A stretch of 64,000 nucleotides of DNA from Celeribacter persicus (GCF_003050785.1 NZ_QAOH01000003.1:248001-312000); one strand, 5' to 3'; shown: positions 40,702 to 50,802, numbered from the stretch's first letter. Notes: generated by a model not told the origin, from the letters alone. Program-made: numbers and translations.

Positions 40702-42075
40702 TTACGCCTCAAGCGTGCGGCGCAGCATTTCCAGATCGTCGGCGATCTGGCTGTCGGTGGCCTTGAGCTCTTCGATCCGGCGCACCCCATGCATCACGGT
40801 GGTGTGGTCACGCCCCCCGAAACGCCGCCCGATTTCCGGCAGGGACCGCGTGGTCATGTGTTTCGCCAGATACATCGCCACCTGACGTGGACGAGCAATG
40901 GAGCGTACCCGTTTCGGACCAATCATATCGGAAAGGCGAATGGCGTAATGTTCGGACACCTTGCGCTGGATTTCCTCGACCGTCACCTTACGCTCGGAAG
41001 CCTTGAGAATATCGGCAAGACATTCCTGCGTCAGATCAAGTGTGATCTCGCGGCCCACAAGAGAGGCGAAGGCAAAGAGACGCATCAGCGCACCTTCGAG
41101 CACGCGCACGTTGGTCGAGATGCGATGCGCGAGGAATTCGAGCACGCCATCGGCGAATTTCAGATCCGGGTACTGGGCGCGATAGCCTTCGGCTTTGGTT
41201 TGAAGAATGCCGAGACGCAGCTCGTAATCTGTAGGGTGCAGGTCGACGACAAGACCGCATTGCAGACGCGATTTGATCCGGTCTTCAAGACCCTGGATTT
41301 CACCCGGGGCGCGGTCGGCGGAGATGATGATCTGTTTGTTCTGATCGACCAGCGCATTGAACGTGTGGAAGAATTCTTCCTGCGTGCTGTCCTTGCCAGC
41401 GATAAACTGCACGTCATCGACCATAAGCACGTCGACGGATCGGAAAATCTGTTTGAAGTCGATCATCTGACGGTCACGCAGCGCCTGGACGAAACGATAC
41501 ATGAACTGTTCGGCGGAGAGATACAGCACACGCGCCTCGGGGTCGCGCAGGCGAATTTCATGCGCGATGGCGTGCATCAGGTGGGTCTTCCCGAGCCCCA
41601 CACCACCGTAGAGGAACAGAGGGTTGAACGTCACCGGACCGCCCTCGGCCACACGGCGCGCTGCGGCATGGGCCAACTCGTTCGGCTTGCCAACGACGAA
41701 ATTGTCGAAGGTGAAACGCGGGTCGAGCGGCGCGCCGGGCAGATCGGCGGCGGGAGCCTCATGCACCAGGGTCGGGGTCTGATTCGAGGTTGCAGGTGCG
41801 GTTTCAGCCGGAGCGACAGCAGGCTGACTCTGGTGCGGCTCGACTTTGAATTCGACGCGCGAAGCCGGTGCATTCGCCGCCTTGAGATGGGTCAGGATGG
41901 TGTCGGCAAAATTGCGCGACACCCAGTTCGCCATGAAACTCGTCGGCACTGAGAAAACAGCGACACCATTGTCGACTTTTCTCAGTTCCAGCGGCTCGAT
42001 CCAGTTCGCGTAATTGCTGCGCCCCACAGACTCAAGAAGTTGTTCCTTAACACGTCCCCACGTCTCGTTTTTCAT
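40702..42075 (-). CDS. dnaA: Chromosomal replication initiator protein DnaA
   Basis: Initiator ATPase that binds DnaA boxes and opens oriC. The predicted 457-residue protein has domain I (WGRVKEQLLESVGRSNYANWIEPLEL), a proline/alanine-rich linker, the AAA+ domain with Walker A LYGGVGLGKTHLMHA and Walker B VLMVDDVQFIAGK, and domain IV with the DNA-binding signature RPRQVAMYLAKHMTTRSLPEIGRRFGGRDHTTV (in parts). The start is uncertain: ATG at 42075 is taken because domain I similarity begins there, with in-frame ATGs at 42093 and further upstream as alternatives. Confidence 0.95.
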   Translation of the reverse strand: MKNETWGRVKEQLLESVGRSNYANWIEPLELRKVDNGVAVFSVPTSFMANWVSRNFADTILTHLKAANAPASRVEFKVEPHQSQPAVAPAETAPATSNQTPTLVHEAPAADLPGAPLDPRFTFDNFVVGKPNELAHAAARRVAEGGPVTFNPLFLYGGVGLGKTHLMHAIAHEIRLRDPEARVLYLSAEQFMYRFVQALRDRQMIDFKQIFRSVDVLMVDDVQFIAGKDSTQEEFFHTFNALVDQNKQIIISADRAPGEIQGLEDRIKSRLQCGLVVDLHPTDYELRLGILQTKAEGYRAQYPDLKFADGVLEFLAHRISTNVRVLEGALMRLFAFASLVGREITLDLTQECLADILKASERKVTVEEIQRKVSEHYAIRLSDMIGPKRVRSIARPRQVAMYLAKHMTTRSLPEIGRRFGGRDHTTVMHGVRRIEELKATDSQIADDLEMLRRTLEA

Positions 42076-42340
42076 TTTCTCTATTCGACCCATTATCGTT
42101 TTTATCCATGCCGGTTTTTGCTCCGACATCGGGGCCTGCGGCTGCCCGCAAATCCCACGGCTCTTGCGCCTCGGGTCATCTTGCCAACAAACAGGCAACA
42201 AAACGGTCAGCCCCGCGACACCCTCACAAAGTCGCGGCTGCGGCCGACCCGGCCAGATGTTGACGTACCAACTGTATCGCACGTCTTTCACCCATGGGGA
42301 CCTCACCCCCCACAGACACAGACGCACGAACGGCGGCACG

Positions 42341-42625
42341 GGATATATGGACAGACCGGACTGCCCAGCACGGAAGTGTGGACAACCGGACAACCGCTTC
42401 CCGGATACCCCTATCCGGGAAAGGTCTCAGACTCATGCGCTTTGACAAAAGGAACCTGTCGGAAAGAAAGCGTTTCTCTCCGGCAAAATCCAATCGCTCA
42501 TCCGCGACACGACCCTGAATGTCCCCCCAAGACGACGTGAATCGCATGGCCAAGCTAGCAACCCCATTGGCGGAGTCGCAATCGAACTTCGCGCTTGACT
42601 CTGCCTTTACCAAAATCGAATCCCA
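42341..42625. other. Origin-like region between dnaA and rpsT
   Basis: The 775-bp interval 42076-42850 holds no credible gene. Within it are: a tandem 8-mer GGACAACC GGACAACC at 42380-42395, preceded by related GGACAGACC (42349) and GGACTGCC (42358); a DnaA-box-like TTGTCCACA (minus strand, 42377-42385, one mismatch to TTATCCACA); a 10-bp inverted repeat at 42398-42421; and GANTC sites at 42430, 42539, 42573, 42597 and 42618. This is suggestive of oriC or of a cell-cycle-regulated dnaA promoter, but only one good DnaA box is seen. Confidence 0.35.
42398..42421. repeat. Perfect 10-bp inverted repeat with a CCCC loop upstream of dnaA
   Basis: TTCCCGGATA and TATCCGGGAA flank CCCC. No T-run follows on either strand, so it is not a typical terminator. 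It lies directly after the GGACAACC tandem repeats and could form a cruciform. Confidence 0.75.
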
Positions 42626-42801
42626 AAAGCTCAATAAGCACTGCGGGAGACGTGGCGCATTTGCCTCAGATCGCGTCTCTTCGAGAAAGATTTGAGCAAG
42701 ATGATTGTCACTACCACATAAGTCTTGCTAGGCGCCGCCGCCGCGAAAGATTCGCTGCACAGCCGCATTGAAATCATCGAAAAAACCGTCGGCACAAACG
42801 C

Positions 42802-42824
42802 AAAAAACGCGCCCGAAAGGCGCG
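42802..42824 (-). terminator. Rho-independent terminator after rpsT
   Basis: Read on the minus strand, CGCGCC and GGCGCG form a 6-bp stem around a 5-nt loop (42808-42824), followed by TTTTTT (42807 down to 42802). It lies 27 bp after the rpsT stop. Confidence 0.88.
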
Positions 42825-42850
42825 CTTTTCTCATAAATTCTTCGCAAATA

Positions 42851-43114
42851 TCAGCCGAGCGCTTTGACGCGGGACGACAGGCGGGACATTTTGCGGGCAG
42901 CGGTGTTCTTGTGAACCACACCTTTGGTGACGCCGCGCATCAGCTCCGGCTGAGCGGCCTGCAGAGCGGCTTTCGCAGCGGCCTGATCGCCGGAAGCAAT
43001 GGCCTCTTCGACTTTGCGCAGGTAGGTGCGGATGCGGGAACGACGGGCTTTGTTGACGTCGGTGCGACGGACGGCCTGACGGGCGCGTTTTTTGGACTGG
43101 GGCGAATTCGCCAT
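42851..43114 (-). CDS. rpsT: 30S ribosomal protein S20
   Basis: 87-residue, highly basic protein of the small ribosomal subunit. It begins [21 protein letters not shown] and has the helical [19 protein letters not shown] core and the C-terminal [17 protein letters not shown] typical of S20. It is monocistronic, with a terminator right after it. An inverted repeat CCCAA-ATA-TTGGG at 43171-43183 lies in its upstream region. Confidence 0.97.
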   Translation of the reverse strand: MANSPQSKKRARQAVRRTDVNKARRSRIRTYLRKVEEAIASGDQAAAKAALQAAQPELMRGVTKGVVHKNTAARKMSRLSSRVKALG

Positions 43115-43283
43115 GATCTTTTCCTCTTCGAGGTCGTGTTACAATTTCGATTGCGCGAACAGACCCCGAACCCAAATATTGGGCGGTCAATCATAGCCTA
43201 AGCGGGCTCCACGCGCATGTAAGGCCTCCCTTTAGGCGAGAATCGCCCAAAAGAAAAGCCTGTTTTCACCTAAATCTGTCGGC

Positions 43284-44060
43284 TTACTTGTCGCGGAACT
43301 GCGGCGCACGTTTTTCCATGAAGGCGGCCATGCCTTCTTTCTGGTCTTCCGTGGCGAACAGCCCCTGAAAACTGGTGCGTTCGAAACGCACCCCCTCGGA
43401 CAGGGTCAGCTCATAGGCACGGTTCACCGCCTCTTTCGCGGCAGCCACGGAAATCGCGCTCTTCTCGGCGATCTTGTCGGCCACGGAAAGCGCTTCCTCA
43501 ATGAGTTTCTTGGCGGGCACCACGCGGGACACGAGGCCCGAACGTTCCGCCTCCTCGGCCTCCATGAACCGCCCGGTCAGGATCATTTCCATCGCCTTCG
43601 ACTTGCCCACGAAGCGGGTCAGGCGTTGGGTACCACCAATACCGGGAATGATGCCGAGATTGATCTCCGGCTGACCGAATTTCGCATTATCCGCCGCCAG
43701 AATGAAATCGCACATCATCGCAAGTTCACAGCCACCGCCCAGCGCATAGCCCGCCACGGCCGCGATCACCGGCTTGCGCGTCGCCACGATCCGGTCGGCG
43801 TCCTCGGCAAACAGGCGTTCGGTGGCCATATCGGCATAGCTCTTTTCCGACATTTCCTTGATATCGGCCCCGGCGGCAAAGGCCTTCTCCGATCCGGTGA
43901 TGACGATGGCGCGCACTTTCGGGTCGAGATCGGCCTTGCCCAGCGCATCGGCCAGTTCGCAGAGCAATTCGGAATTGAGCGCATTGAGCGCCTCGGGCCG
44001 GTTCAAACGGATCAGTTCGACACTGTCCTTGATCTCTATAAGAAGCGTTTTGTAGGCCAT
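43284..44060 (-). CDS. Enoyl-CoA hydratase/isomerase family protein
   Basis: 258-residue crotonase-fold enzyme. The oxyanion-hole segments are [11 protein letters not shown] and [18 protein letters not shown], and the catalytic glutamates are in [18 protein letters not shown] and the preceding GGGCELAM, as in mitochondrial-type short-chain enoyl-CoA hydratases. It hydrates 2-enoyl-CoA in fatty acid oxidation. No other beta-oxidation gene is near it. Confidence 0.93.
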   Translation of the reverse strand: MAYKTLLIEIKDSVELIRLNRPEALNALNSELLCELADALGKADLDPKVRAIVITGSEKAFAAGADIKEMSEKSYADMATERLFAEDADRIVATRKPVIAAVAGYALGGGCELAMMCDFILAADNAKFGQPEINLGIIPGIGGTQRLTRFVGKSKAMEMILTGRFMEAEEAERSGLVSRVVPAKKLIEEALSVADKIAEKSAISVAAAKEAVNRAYELTLSEGVRFERTSFQGLFATEDQKEGMAAFMEKRAPQFRDK

Positions 44061-44120
44061 GGCACCCTCCGGTTTCTGATCCTTCCCGGCAGTCCTAACA
44101 TCTCGCCCATAGGTATCAAG

Positions 44121-44972
44121 TCATCTTTGACAGGTCGGACAAAAGAAGCTGGATCGCCCCGATTGAGTGATCCTTTTTATGCGTGACGCACAATCCGGCG
44201 TCACGCAGGGCTGCCCCTCGCGTCCGTAAACCCGGAAATTGTGCTGAAAATATCCAAGCTCTCCATCGGCCTGACGGAAATCTTTGAGCGACGATCCCCC
44301 CGCCTCAATTGCCTCCAACAGCACCTCGCGGATGATCGGCACAAGTGACCCGATGCGCGCTGCGGAAATCTTTGAGGCCTTGCGCGCCGGATGAATACCC
44401 GCGCGAAACAGAACCTCACAGACATAGATATTACCCAGCCCCGCGACGACATGCTGGTCCAGAAGCGCCGATTTGATCGGGGTGTTCTTGCCTTTGAGCG
44501 CGGAAATCAGGTGATCCTCGCTGAACGTGTTGCCCAAAGGCTCCGGCCCGAGTTTCGCCAAAAGAGGATGCGCCTCCTCCGTCCCCGTGGCCATCAGGTC
44601 CATCGCCCCGAACCGCCGCGGATCGTTGAAGGTCACGCGCGCACCATTGGCCATATGAAACACCACATGGTCATGCTTTTCCTGCGCCGGGTGATCATAC
44701 ACGAACTGCCCGAGCGGATCGCCGGACACGGTCATTCGCCCGGACATGCCGAGATGGATCAGCAGGGTTTCTTTTGTATCGAGATCGGCGAGGATGTATT
44801 TCGACCGCCGTCGCAACCGCTCCACCGTTGTCCCTGTCAGCCGCTCCGCCATCCGTTCCGGGAAGGGCCAGCGCAGATCGGGCCGGTTCACATCGGCCCG
44901 TGCAATCCTCACCCCCGTCATCGAGGGCTCTAACCCGCGACGAACCGTCTCGACCTCTGGCAATTCCGGCAT
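44121..44972 (-). CDS. mutM: Formamidopyrimidine-DNA glycosylase (MutM/Fpg)
   Basis: Removes 8-oxoguanine and ring-opened purines. The 283-residue protein starts [16 protein letters not shown], where the N-terminal proline after Met removal is the catalytic nucleophile, with Glu3 also catalytic. A lysine-rich [22 protein letters not shown] segment and a C-terminal zinc finger (C-x4-C ... CPTC, starting CVTPDC) complete the family. The start at 44972 is fixed by the catalytic proline; the upstream extension to 44996 would bury it. It diverges from ubiE. Confidence 0.97.
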   Translation of the reverse strand: MPELPEVETVRRGLEPSMTGVRIARADVNRPDLRWPFPERMAERLTGTTVERLRRRSKYILADLDTKETLLIHLGMSGRMTVSGDPLGQFVYDHPAQEKHDHVVFHMANGARVTFNDPRRFGAMDLMATGTEEAHPLLAKLGPEPLGNTFSEDHLISALKGKNTPIKSALLDQHVVAGLGNIYVCEVLFRAGIHPARKASKISAARIGSLVPIIREVLLEAIEAGGSSLKDFRQADGELGYFQHNFRVYGREGQPCVTPDCASRIKRITQSGRSSFFCPTCQR

Positions 44973-45059
44973 TTTGGCCCCTTCGCTTTGCGACATGCGA
45001 TTGTCACGCCCGACGTGAGCCCTATAAGAAGGGTGAGTTTCGAGAAAGGTTCAAGAGCG

Positions 45060-45809
45060 ATGAGCGAGAACGGCAAAACCACCCATTTCGGTTTCAAGGA
45101 TGTGGCCGAGGATCAGAAAGCCGGGATGGTGCATGGGGTGTTTACCTCGGTTGCCTCGAAATACGACATCATGAACGATGTGATGTCGATGGGCATCCAT
45201 CGGGTCTGGAAAGATGCGATGATGGACTGGCTTGCGCCGCGCCCGGATCAGCATTTGCTCGATGTTGCGGGCGGCACCGGCGACATTTCCTTCCGTTTCC
45301 TGAAACGTGCGCCGGGTGCAACGTCTGTTGTGCTCGACATGACCGAGTCGATGCTGGTGGAGGGCCGCAAACGCGCCGAGGCCGAGAAAATGGCCGACAG
45401 CCTGCAATGGGTCACCGGCGACGCGATGCAGCTTCCGTTAGAGGACAACCAGTTCGACGTCTACACCATTTCCTTCGGCATCCGGAACGTGACCCGCATC
45501 CCCGATGCGCTGTCTGAGGCCTACCGCGTTCTGAAACCCGGCGGGCGTCTCATGGTGCTCGAATTTTCGCAATTGCCGAATCCGATGATGCAGAAGGCCT
45601 ATGATCTCTATTCCTTCAACATCATCCCGCGCATGGGTCAGATGATCGCCGGCGATCGTGATAGCTACCAATATCTCGTGGAGAGTATCCGCAAATTCCC
45701 CGATCAGGAAACGTTTGCACAAATGATCCGAACCGCAGGGTTTTCCAACGTCAAGTATCGCAATTTGACGATGGGCATCGCGGCATTGCATTCCGGATGG
45801 AAACTCTGA
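45060..45809 (+). CDS. ubiE: Ubiquinone/menaquinone biosynthesis C-methyltransferase UbiE
   Basis: 249-residue SAM-dependent methyltransferase acting on the benzoquinone ring of ubiquinone precursors. It shows [20 protein letters not shown] near the N-terminus, the SAM motif [28 protein letters not shown] and [11 protein letters not shown]. The ATG at 45060 gives the usual N-terminus; the upstream frame has no good support. Its stop overlaps the ubiB start. Confidence 0.96.
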   Translation: MSENGKTTHFGFKDVAEDQKAGMVHGVFTSVASKYDIMNDVMSMGIHRVWKDAMMDWLAPRPDQHLLDVAGGTGDISFRFLKRAPGATSVVLDMTESMLVEGRKRAEAEKMADSLQWVTGDAMQLPLEDNQFDVYTISFGIRNVTRIPDALSEAYRVLKPGGRLMVLEFSQLPNPMMQKAYDLYSFNIIPRMGQMIAGDRDSYQYLVESIRKFPDQETFAQMIRTAGFSNVKYRNLTMGIAALHSGWKL

Positions 45810-47344
45810 TGCGCGGACCTCACAACATCTGGCGGCTCATTCGCACCGGCGCGACCATGGAGCGTACCGGGGCGATGACACAGGCGATGGATGCGCTCGA
45901 CGCTCCGCGCGCCTTTCGCATTCTGGCCCGCACCGTGGTCTGGCCCTTCCGCTGGCTGGGATACAAGGGCGATCCGAACCTTCCGCCGCTGACGCGCGCA
46001 ATTACCGCGCTGGGCCCCGCCTATATCAAATTCGGACAAATCCTTTCGACCCGTCCCGATGTCGTCGGCGTCGATCTCGCCAGGCAGTTGCAGGTGCTTC
46101 AGGACCGCATGCCGCCCTTCCCACGCGATGCGGCGATCAAGACGGTCGAGACCGAGCTTCAGGCTCCGATATCCAAGCTGTTTTCCGAGTTTTCCGAACC
46201 CGTCGCCGCCGCCTCCATCGCACAGGTGCACAAAGCCGTGCGCGCCGACACCGGGCAGGCGGTTGCGGTCAAGGTATTGCGTCCGGGGATCGAGAAGGCG
46301 TTTCGCACCGACATCGACGCCTTCTATTTCCTCGCCTCCCTGATCGAGAGCCTCTCCCCGGCCTCGCGCCGTCTGCGTCCGACCGATGTAATCGCGCATT
46401 TCGAAGGCGTCGTGCATGGCGAGTTGGACCTGCGACTGGAAAGCGCCTCAGCCTCCGAATATGCCGCGAACACCGCGAAAGACGAAGGCTTCTCCGTGCC
46501 TGCCGTCGACTGGGGCCTATCCTCAAAACGGGTCATGACACTTGAGTGGGTCGAGGGGATCACCGCTTCCGACATCGACGAGATTGTGGCCGCCGGGCAT
46601 GATCGCACCGTGCTCGGCCCGCGGGTTTTGCAGATGTTCCTGACCCACGCGTTGCGCGACGGCTTCTTCCACGCCGACATGCATCACGGCAATCTCAAGA
46701 TCGCGCCAAACGGTGATATCATCGCCCTGGATTTCGGCATCATGGGCATGCTCGATGAGTATACAAGACGTGTTTACGCCGAGATTTTGTACGGCTTTAT
46801 CAAAAAAGACTACAAACGCGTGGCAGAGGTCCATTTCGAGGCGGGCTATGTTCCCGCCGATCGGGACGTGGATGAATTCGCGCGCGCACTGCGGGCTGTG
46901 GGCGATCCGATCTTCGGGATGGACGCTACGCGCATCTCCATGGCGCGGCTGTTGTCCTACCTTTTCGAAGTGACGGAACGCTTCGGGATGCAGACCCGCA
47001 CAGAGCTGATCCTGTTGCAACGCACCATGGTGGTGGTCGAAGGCGTTTCCCGCTCGCTCGATCCGCATATCAACATCTGGGAAGTCTCCAAGCCGGTGGT
47101 CGAGGCGTATATCAAGGCCAATATCGGGCCCAAGGCTATGGCGCGCGATCTTTTGCGCACCGCCACGGTGCTTGCACGTTTCGGGCCGCGCCTGCCGCAA
47201 CTGGCCGAGGCGCTTTTGATCGCCCAGAGCAAGGAGACCGCCGAACCCGTTGAGCGCACGAATTGCTGGCAGGTTTTGTGGCTGATCGCCGGGGGTGTGG
47301 TTTCCGCCGGGATCGGAGCTGCGGTCATGCTTCTGTTGGGGTGA
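45809..47344 (+). CDS. ubiB: Ubiquinone biosynthesis kinase-like protein UbiB
   Basis: 511-residue ADCK/ABC1-family atypical kinase/ATPase needed for ubiquinone synthesis. Family motifs are KxGQ (ALGPAYIKFGQILSTRPD), AAASIAQVHKA (A-rich loop), AVKVLRPGI with the ATP-site lysine, and HADMHHGNLKI then IALDFGIMG for the metal site. One or two C-terminal membrane helices (LWLIAGGVVSAGIGAAVMLLL) are present. The ATG at 45809 overlaps the ubiE stop (TGATG); 45797 is an alternative. The 3' end overlaps the convergent next gene by 20 bp. Confidence 0.95.
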   Translation: MRGPHNIWRLIRTGATMERTGAMTQAMDALDAPRAFRILARTVVWPFRWLGYKGDPNLPPLTRAITALGPAYIKFGQILSTRPDVVGVDLARQLQVLQDRMPPFPRDAAIKTVETELQAPISKLFSEFSEPVAAASIAQVHKAVRADTGQAVAVKVLRPGIEKAFRTDIDAFYFLASLIESLSPASRRLRPTDVIAHFEGVVHGELDLRLESASASEYAANTAKDEGFSVPAVDWGLSSKRVMTLEWVEGITASDIDEIVAAGHDRTVLGPRVLQMFLTHALRDGFFHADMHHGNLKIAPNGDIIALDFGIMGMLDEYTRRVYAEILYGFIKKDYKRVAEVHFEAGYVPADRDVDEFARALRAVGDPIFGMDATRISMARLLSYLFEVTERFGMQTRTELILLQRTMVVVEGVSRSLDPHINIWEVSKPVVEAYIKANIGPKAMARDLLRTATVLARFGPRLPQLAEALLIAQSKETAEPVERTNCWQVLWLIAGGVVSAGIGAAVMLLLG

Positions 47345-48182
47345 GTTCAGCCTCCGCCGCTTCGAGATAAATCGCTTCGCCCCGCCCCGCTTTCCACACG
47401 CAATAGGCCGCCATGCGCCATCGGTAAAAGGGTGCAAGTTGCCGGTAACGCGCAATGATATCGACGTTGGGGTAAGCGGAAAGCGCCGCCTCCTGCTCCG
47501 TTTTTGACAATCCACCCGCACCATAAACATGGTGCATGGCAGGCGACAGGGCTATGGCCAAATCCGCCGTCGCATCGCCCCGCGCCGGACATTGCCAGTC
47601 GATGAACCGACGCTGCCCGTCGTAGATCAGAACATTCGCGGGCACCGGATCGCCATGAAGGAACACCTCTTTTCCTGCTGCAACAGGATATGGAGAAGGT
47701 TCGATTTCTCGCAGATGTCGCGCAAGGGAGCCCTCCAGCCCATGCAGGAAAAACCGTCCCTGCTCCAGCAAAGCCGTAGGGCTTGTGTCAATCGTGCGCA
47801 GGTCAGGTGGGGGAGTCAGACGGTGCAGGCGGCCCAACGCCCGGATGGTGTCGGGGTCCGTTTTTCCGGAAAACACACCCGCGACATAATGGTAAACGAG
47901 GCACACACCCTCGTATGTCTCGAAACGCGCCACGAATTCCGGTGCAAGGTCCATCCCCCCCAAGGCGATCAACGCATAGCGTTCCGCCTCCGGGTCGTTC
48001 GGGAAAAGCGGGTTGGCCCGTCGGGGATCGAACAGTTTGACCACCCAGTCACAGGACGGCCCTGTCACGCGCCAACTGCGGTTCGTCCGTCCGCCCGGAA
48101 GGCGCAACCAGTGAAGCGGAGCTGAGACACGCGCCGCAACAACGTCCTGAAGCCCCTTCGGGGGAAGGTTTGAGGCATGCAT
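47325..48182 (-). CDS. Phosphotransferase of the aminoglycoside/choline-kinase-like family
   Basis: 285-residue protein-kinase-fold phosphotransferase. The catalytic loop is VFLHGDPVPANVLI and the metal-binding aspartate is in RRFIDWQCPARGD. The N-terminal lobe contains WVVKLFDPR, a candidate ATP lysine. Substrate unknown; choline, a sugar or a small metabolite is more likely than an antibiotic in a marine bacterium. It lies downstream of flgD on the minus strand and overlaps the end of ubiB. Confidence 0.82.
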   Translation of the reverse strand: MHASNLPPKGLQDVVAARVSAPLHWLRLPGGRTNRSWRVTGPSCDWVVKLFDPRRANPLFPNDPEAERYALIALGGMDLAPEFVARFETYEGVCLVYHYVAGVFSGKTDPDTIRALGRLHRLTPPPDLRTIDTSPTALLEQGRFFLHGLEGSLARHLREIEPSPYPVAAGKEVFLHGDPVPANVLIYDGQRRFIDWQCPARGDATADLAIALSPAMHHVYGAGGLSKTEQEAALSAYPNVDIIARYRQLAPFYRWRMAAYCVWKAGRGEAIYLEAAEAELTPTEA

Positions 48183-48246
48183 GGAGACGCTCCAGAGTTA
48201 CGAACCGCCAGAGTTTAACGAGGGAGTGTTACGCTCTGCAAGCGTA

Positions 48247-48924
48247 TCACGACGGATCGCGCAAGGCGGTCACATCGTCGGATCCGATCTCATTGCCTCC
48301 CGCCAGAACCAGAACGACATCGCCATCGTCAGAACGCGCCTCGACAATCCGGGAATAGCTTTCGACCGTGGTGGTAGAGAGGTAATCGCCGTTGTGATAA
48401 TTTTCGATCTTGAAGCTGTAGAGCCCGGCATCGAACGCATCGCCATTCTCATCAAGGCCGGTCCACTCGAACGCGTCATCCGTCGGGGACATGGTCACCT
48501 GTTGAACGACCGTCCCGTCGGTGTCCCGCACAATCAGCACACCGGTATCAGCCGAGGTGGCAAAGTCGCCGGTCAGGGTCACCGGAGAAGACCCGTCGAA
48601 ATAGGTCGCAGCCTCGCTTCTGGCATCCATGCCAACCCAGCCGGACAATTCCGAAAATCCCATGAGGCCAAGTTGCGCCGAAAGATCTTCCAGAAGATCG
48701 TTGGTGATCACGGATTGCTCGACCTGCGAGAAGGTGGCGAGTTGCACCGCGTAATCGGTCGATTCGATCGGATTAAGCGGGTCCTGGTTTTGCATCTGGA
48801 CCGTGAGCATCTTGAGAAACGTATCGAAATCAGAACTCAGTGTGGCACTGGAACTGCTCGAACCTGAACTGGCCGAACCCGTCGTAGCAGTTGCCGTGGT
48901 CGCGGCGGTGATCGTGTTTACCAT
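48247..48924 (-). CDS. flgD: Flagellar hook assembly (capping) protein FlgD
   Basis: 225-residue scaffold for hook growth. The N-terminal region has the FlgD signature LSSDFDTFLKMLTVQMQNQDPLNPIESTDYAVQLATFSQVEQ (in parts), followed by a beta-rich FLG-D-type region with FEWTGLDENGDAFDAGLYSFKI. It follows fliK by 12 bp on the same strand, giving a fliK-flgD hook module. Confidence 0.95.
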   Translation of the reverse strand: MVNTITAATTATATTGSASSGSSSSSATLSSDFDTFLKMLTVQMQNQDPLNPIESTDYAVQLATFSQVEQSVITNDLLEDLSAQLGLMGFSELSGWVGMDARSEAATYFDGSSPVTLTGDFATSADTGVLIVRDTDGTVVQQVTMSPTDDAFEWTGLDENGDAFDAGLYSFKIENYHNGDYLSTTTVESYSRIVEARSDDGDVVLVLAGGNEIGSDDVTALRDPS

Positions 48925-48936
48925 CTTGTGCTCCTG

Positions 48937-50802
48937 TTAAAGCCGGATATCCATGCCCGACGAGTTTCCGAGCGACAGGCGCACGGGGGCATCGGTGGGC
49001 ATCGGGTCGATCATATCGGATGAGGCGGATGAGCCGCTCAGGGAACCGAAGGCATCGGTGCCGCCCTGTTGCGTTCCCTGATCGAAATTCTGGAAAGAAA
49101 ATCCGCTGTCAGTATAGCCGAGGTCGCGGAACTCTCCGATCAGACTGTCGACATTGCGGCGCAGCAGATCGAGCGTGTCCGCCCGTTCGGCAGCGATCAC
49201 CACATGCATTGCACCGTTCTCGGACAGGTGAAAAGACAGCCTTACCTTGCCGAGTTCTTCGGGAGACAGTGTGATCTCCACCGGGCGGTCCGGCAATTGC
49301 CGGGCCGCATCTGCGATTTGCGACGCCATATGTGTGGGCAACTCGATCCGATTCGCGACACCTGTAGCCGTAATCTGCTCCCGCACAGTTCCCGTTCCCG
49401 AGACAACATGGGTGGCCGGACCGACATCATCGCGCAGCTGAAGTTGATCCGTCTCGCCCATGGTGGACCCTTGAAATTCTATAGATGTCAGTGGCGCAGC
49501 CGAAACCGCAGCGTTTTGCGCCGGTTTCGGAACAGAGAAATCCGCCAGTTCAGAGGTCCCAGCCTCGGCAGTCATATCTGACGATACCTCCGAAACTGCG
49601 CCTTCCTGAGTCTCGGGCCTCGCCTCCGAACGGCCAAGCGGGAGGTGGGGAACAAGGCTCACCTCGTCAGTCAGGCCTGCGGCGAGTGTTTGAGTCTGAT
49701 CAAGCGGCGCGGATGTTTTCTGCGATGCGGTCGCTACGGATGTCTCAAGATCGGCAGGTACACGCGAATCCGATTGAGCCGCATATGCAACGTTCCCATA
49801 TTCCACAAGATCACCAGACGGGCGCACAGCCATCGCAGACGTTCCGACCGCCTCATAATGACTTTTGGCACGCAGGCCCGTTATGGGAACAAACAATGTG
49901 TCGGCTTCTTGCAGTTTCGGCCCCCTATCGCCTCGCGTCACATCCGTAGCGCTATCGTCGACGTCGATCTCTGTCGCAAGGGCCTGTGTGGTTACGTCAG
50001 ATGCCATCGCTATCACCTGATCCTTTGACGATGTTATCTCAAAAATTTTCCACACATTGTCTTTTGAAACAGCTTCAACGCCCTCTGTCGCATGTCGCTC
50101 AGTCATTACGACGGATGGGGGCACAACCTCGTGTGATAAGACGGCCCGTTGCTCGGAACCCATGTCGATATCGGCCTCCCCAAGCAATGCGCCAACCGAG
50201 AGAGGAGAGTTGTCTGGCCTCCAATAAGCACGCGTGCGATCCCAATCTTCGGAGGCCAGGCCCGTTGCAGAACATTCTTCCTCGGAAACATCGGTCGCGG
50301 CCTTATCCGCCCGCATCATTATGTGGAGGCCCGGCACCGCAGCAGCAACTGTGTGTGTGACGGGTTCGAACGGAGTTTCAGAGCTTTCAGAGGGAGTCGT
50401 TTGATCGTCGACCTGCTCCACCTGGATTTTAGACCTAACAGCCAAACCTTCACCCGAGACGAGTGCCTGAATGGCTGTATCCCTAACAATTTCACTGTCG
50501 CTCTGTATCCTCATGGTTCGGGTTTCACTCACCTGACACTCATGTTTGGCTTGTAAGGGCTGGTCCCGAGAACTCCCGAGTGTTGCCCCCTGCGAGACGG
50601 TCGGTTTCGAATCATTTGCGGTTGCTGTGTTTGCGAACATGTCTTTAAAGCCGGTTTCCAACGCAGAATTCGCCCCCGTCAGCACATCGAAAGCCGACAT
50701 CTTTCGGGATCGTCCGGTCTCAGGACTGCTCGCGGTCTTCATGAGGTCAAAGGTCTGAAACTGCATTTCCTGCATCCGGGATTTCTTTCGCCGTGATGCC
50801 AC
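48937..50802 (-). CDS. fliK: Flagellar hook-length control protein FliK
   Basis: About 621 residues. The long N-terminal part is low in conservation and rich in S, T, A, E and Q, as expected of a molecular-ruler region. The conserved C-terminal domain is near residues 490-580 (LPDRPVEITLSPEELGKVRLSFHL and ADTLDLLRRNVDSLIGEFRDLGY), which switches export specificity via FlhB. The GTG at 50802 is the longest start; ATGs at 50775 and 50766 are alternatives, one of them near a GGAA site. It diverges from the flgJ-like gene. Confidence 0.88.
   Translation of the reverse strand: MASRRKKSRMQEMQFQTFDLMKTASSPETGRSRKMSAFDVLTGANSALETGFKDMFANTATANDSKPTVSQGATLGSSRDQPLQAKHECQVSETRTMRIQSDSEIVRDTAIQALVSGEGLAVRSKIQVEQVDDQTTPSESSETPFEPVTHTVAAAVPGLHIMMRADKAATDVSEEECSATGLASEDWDRTRAYWRPDNSPLSVGALLGEADIDMGSEQRAVLSHEVVPPSVVMTERHATEGVEAVSKDNVWKIFEITSSKDQVIAMASDVTTQALATEIDVDDSATDVTRGDRGPKLQEADTLFVPITGLRAKSHYEAVGTSAMAVRPSGDLVEYGNVAYAAQSDSRVPADLETSVATASQKTSAPLDQTQTLAAGLTDEVSLVPHLPLGRSEARPETQEGAVSEVSSDMTAEAGTSELADFSVPKPAQNAAVSAAPLTSIEFQGSTMGETDQLQLRDDVGPATHVVSGTGTVREQITATGVANRIELPTHMASQIADAARQLPDRPVEITLSPEELGKVRLSFHLSENGAMHVVIAAERADTLDLLRRNVDSLIGEFRDLGYTDSGFSFQNFDQGTQQGGTDAFGSLSGSSASSDMIDPMPTDAPVRLSLGNSSGMDIRL

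Noticed and set aside
39178-41952. A 924-codon plus-strand frame across recF, dnaN and dnaA
   Set aside because: It runs antisense through three recognised genes and shows no domain.
42102-42110. TTATCCATG just upstream of dnaA as a DnaA box
   Set aside because: Two mismatches at the 3' end of the 9-mer; too weak alone to count as a box.
42224-42634. Short frames in the dnaA-rpsT interval as small genes
   Set aside because: No plausible ribosome binding site or recognisable product; composition fits non-coding DNA with repeats.
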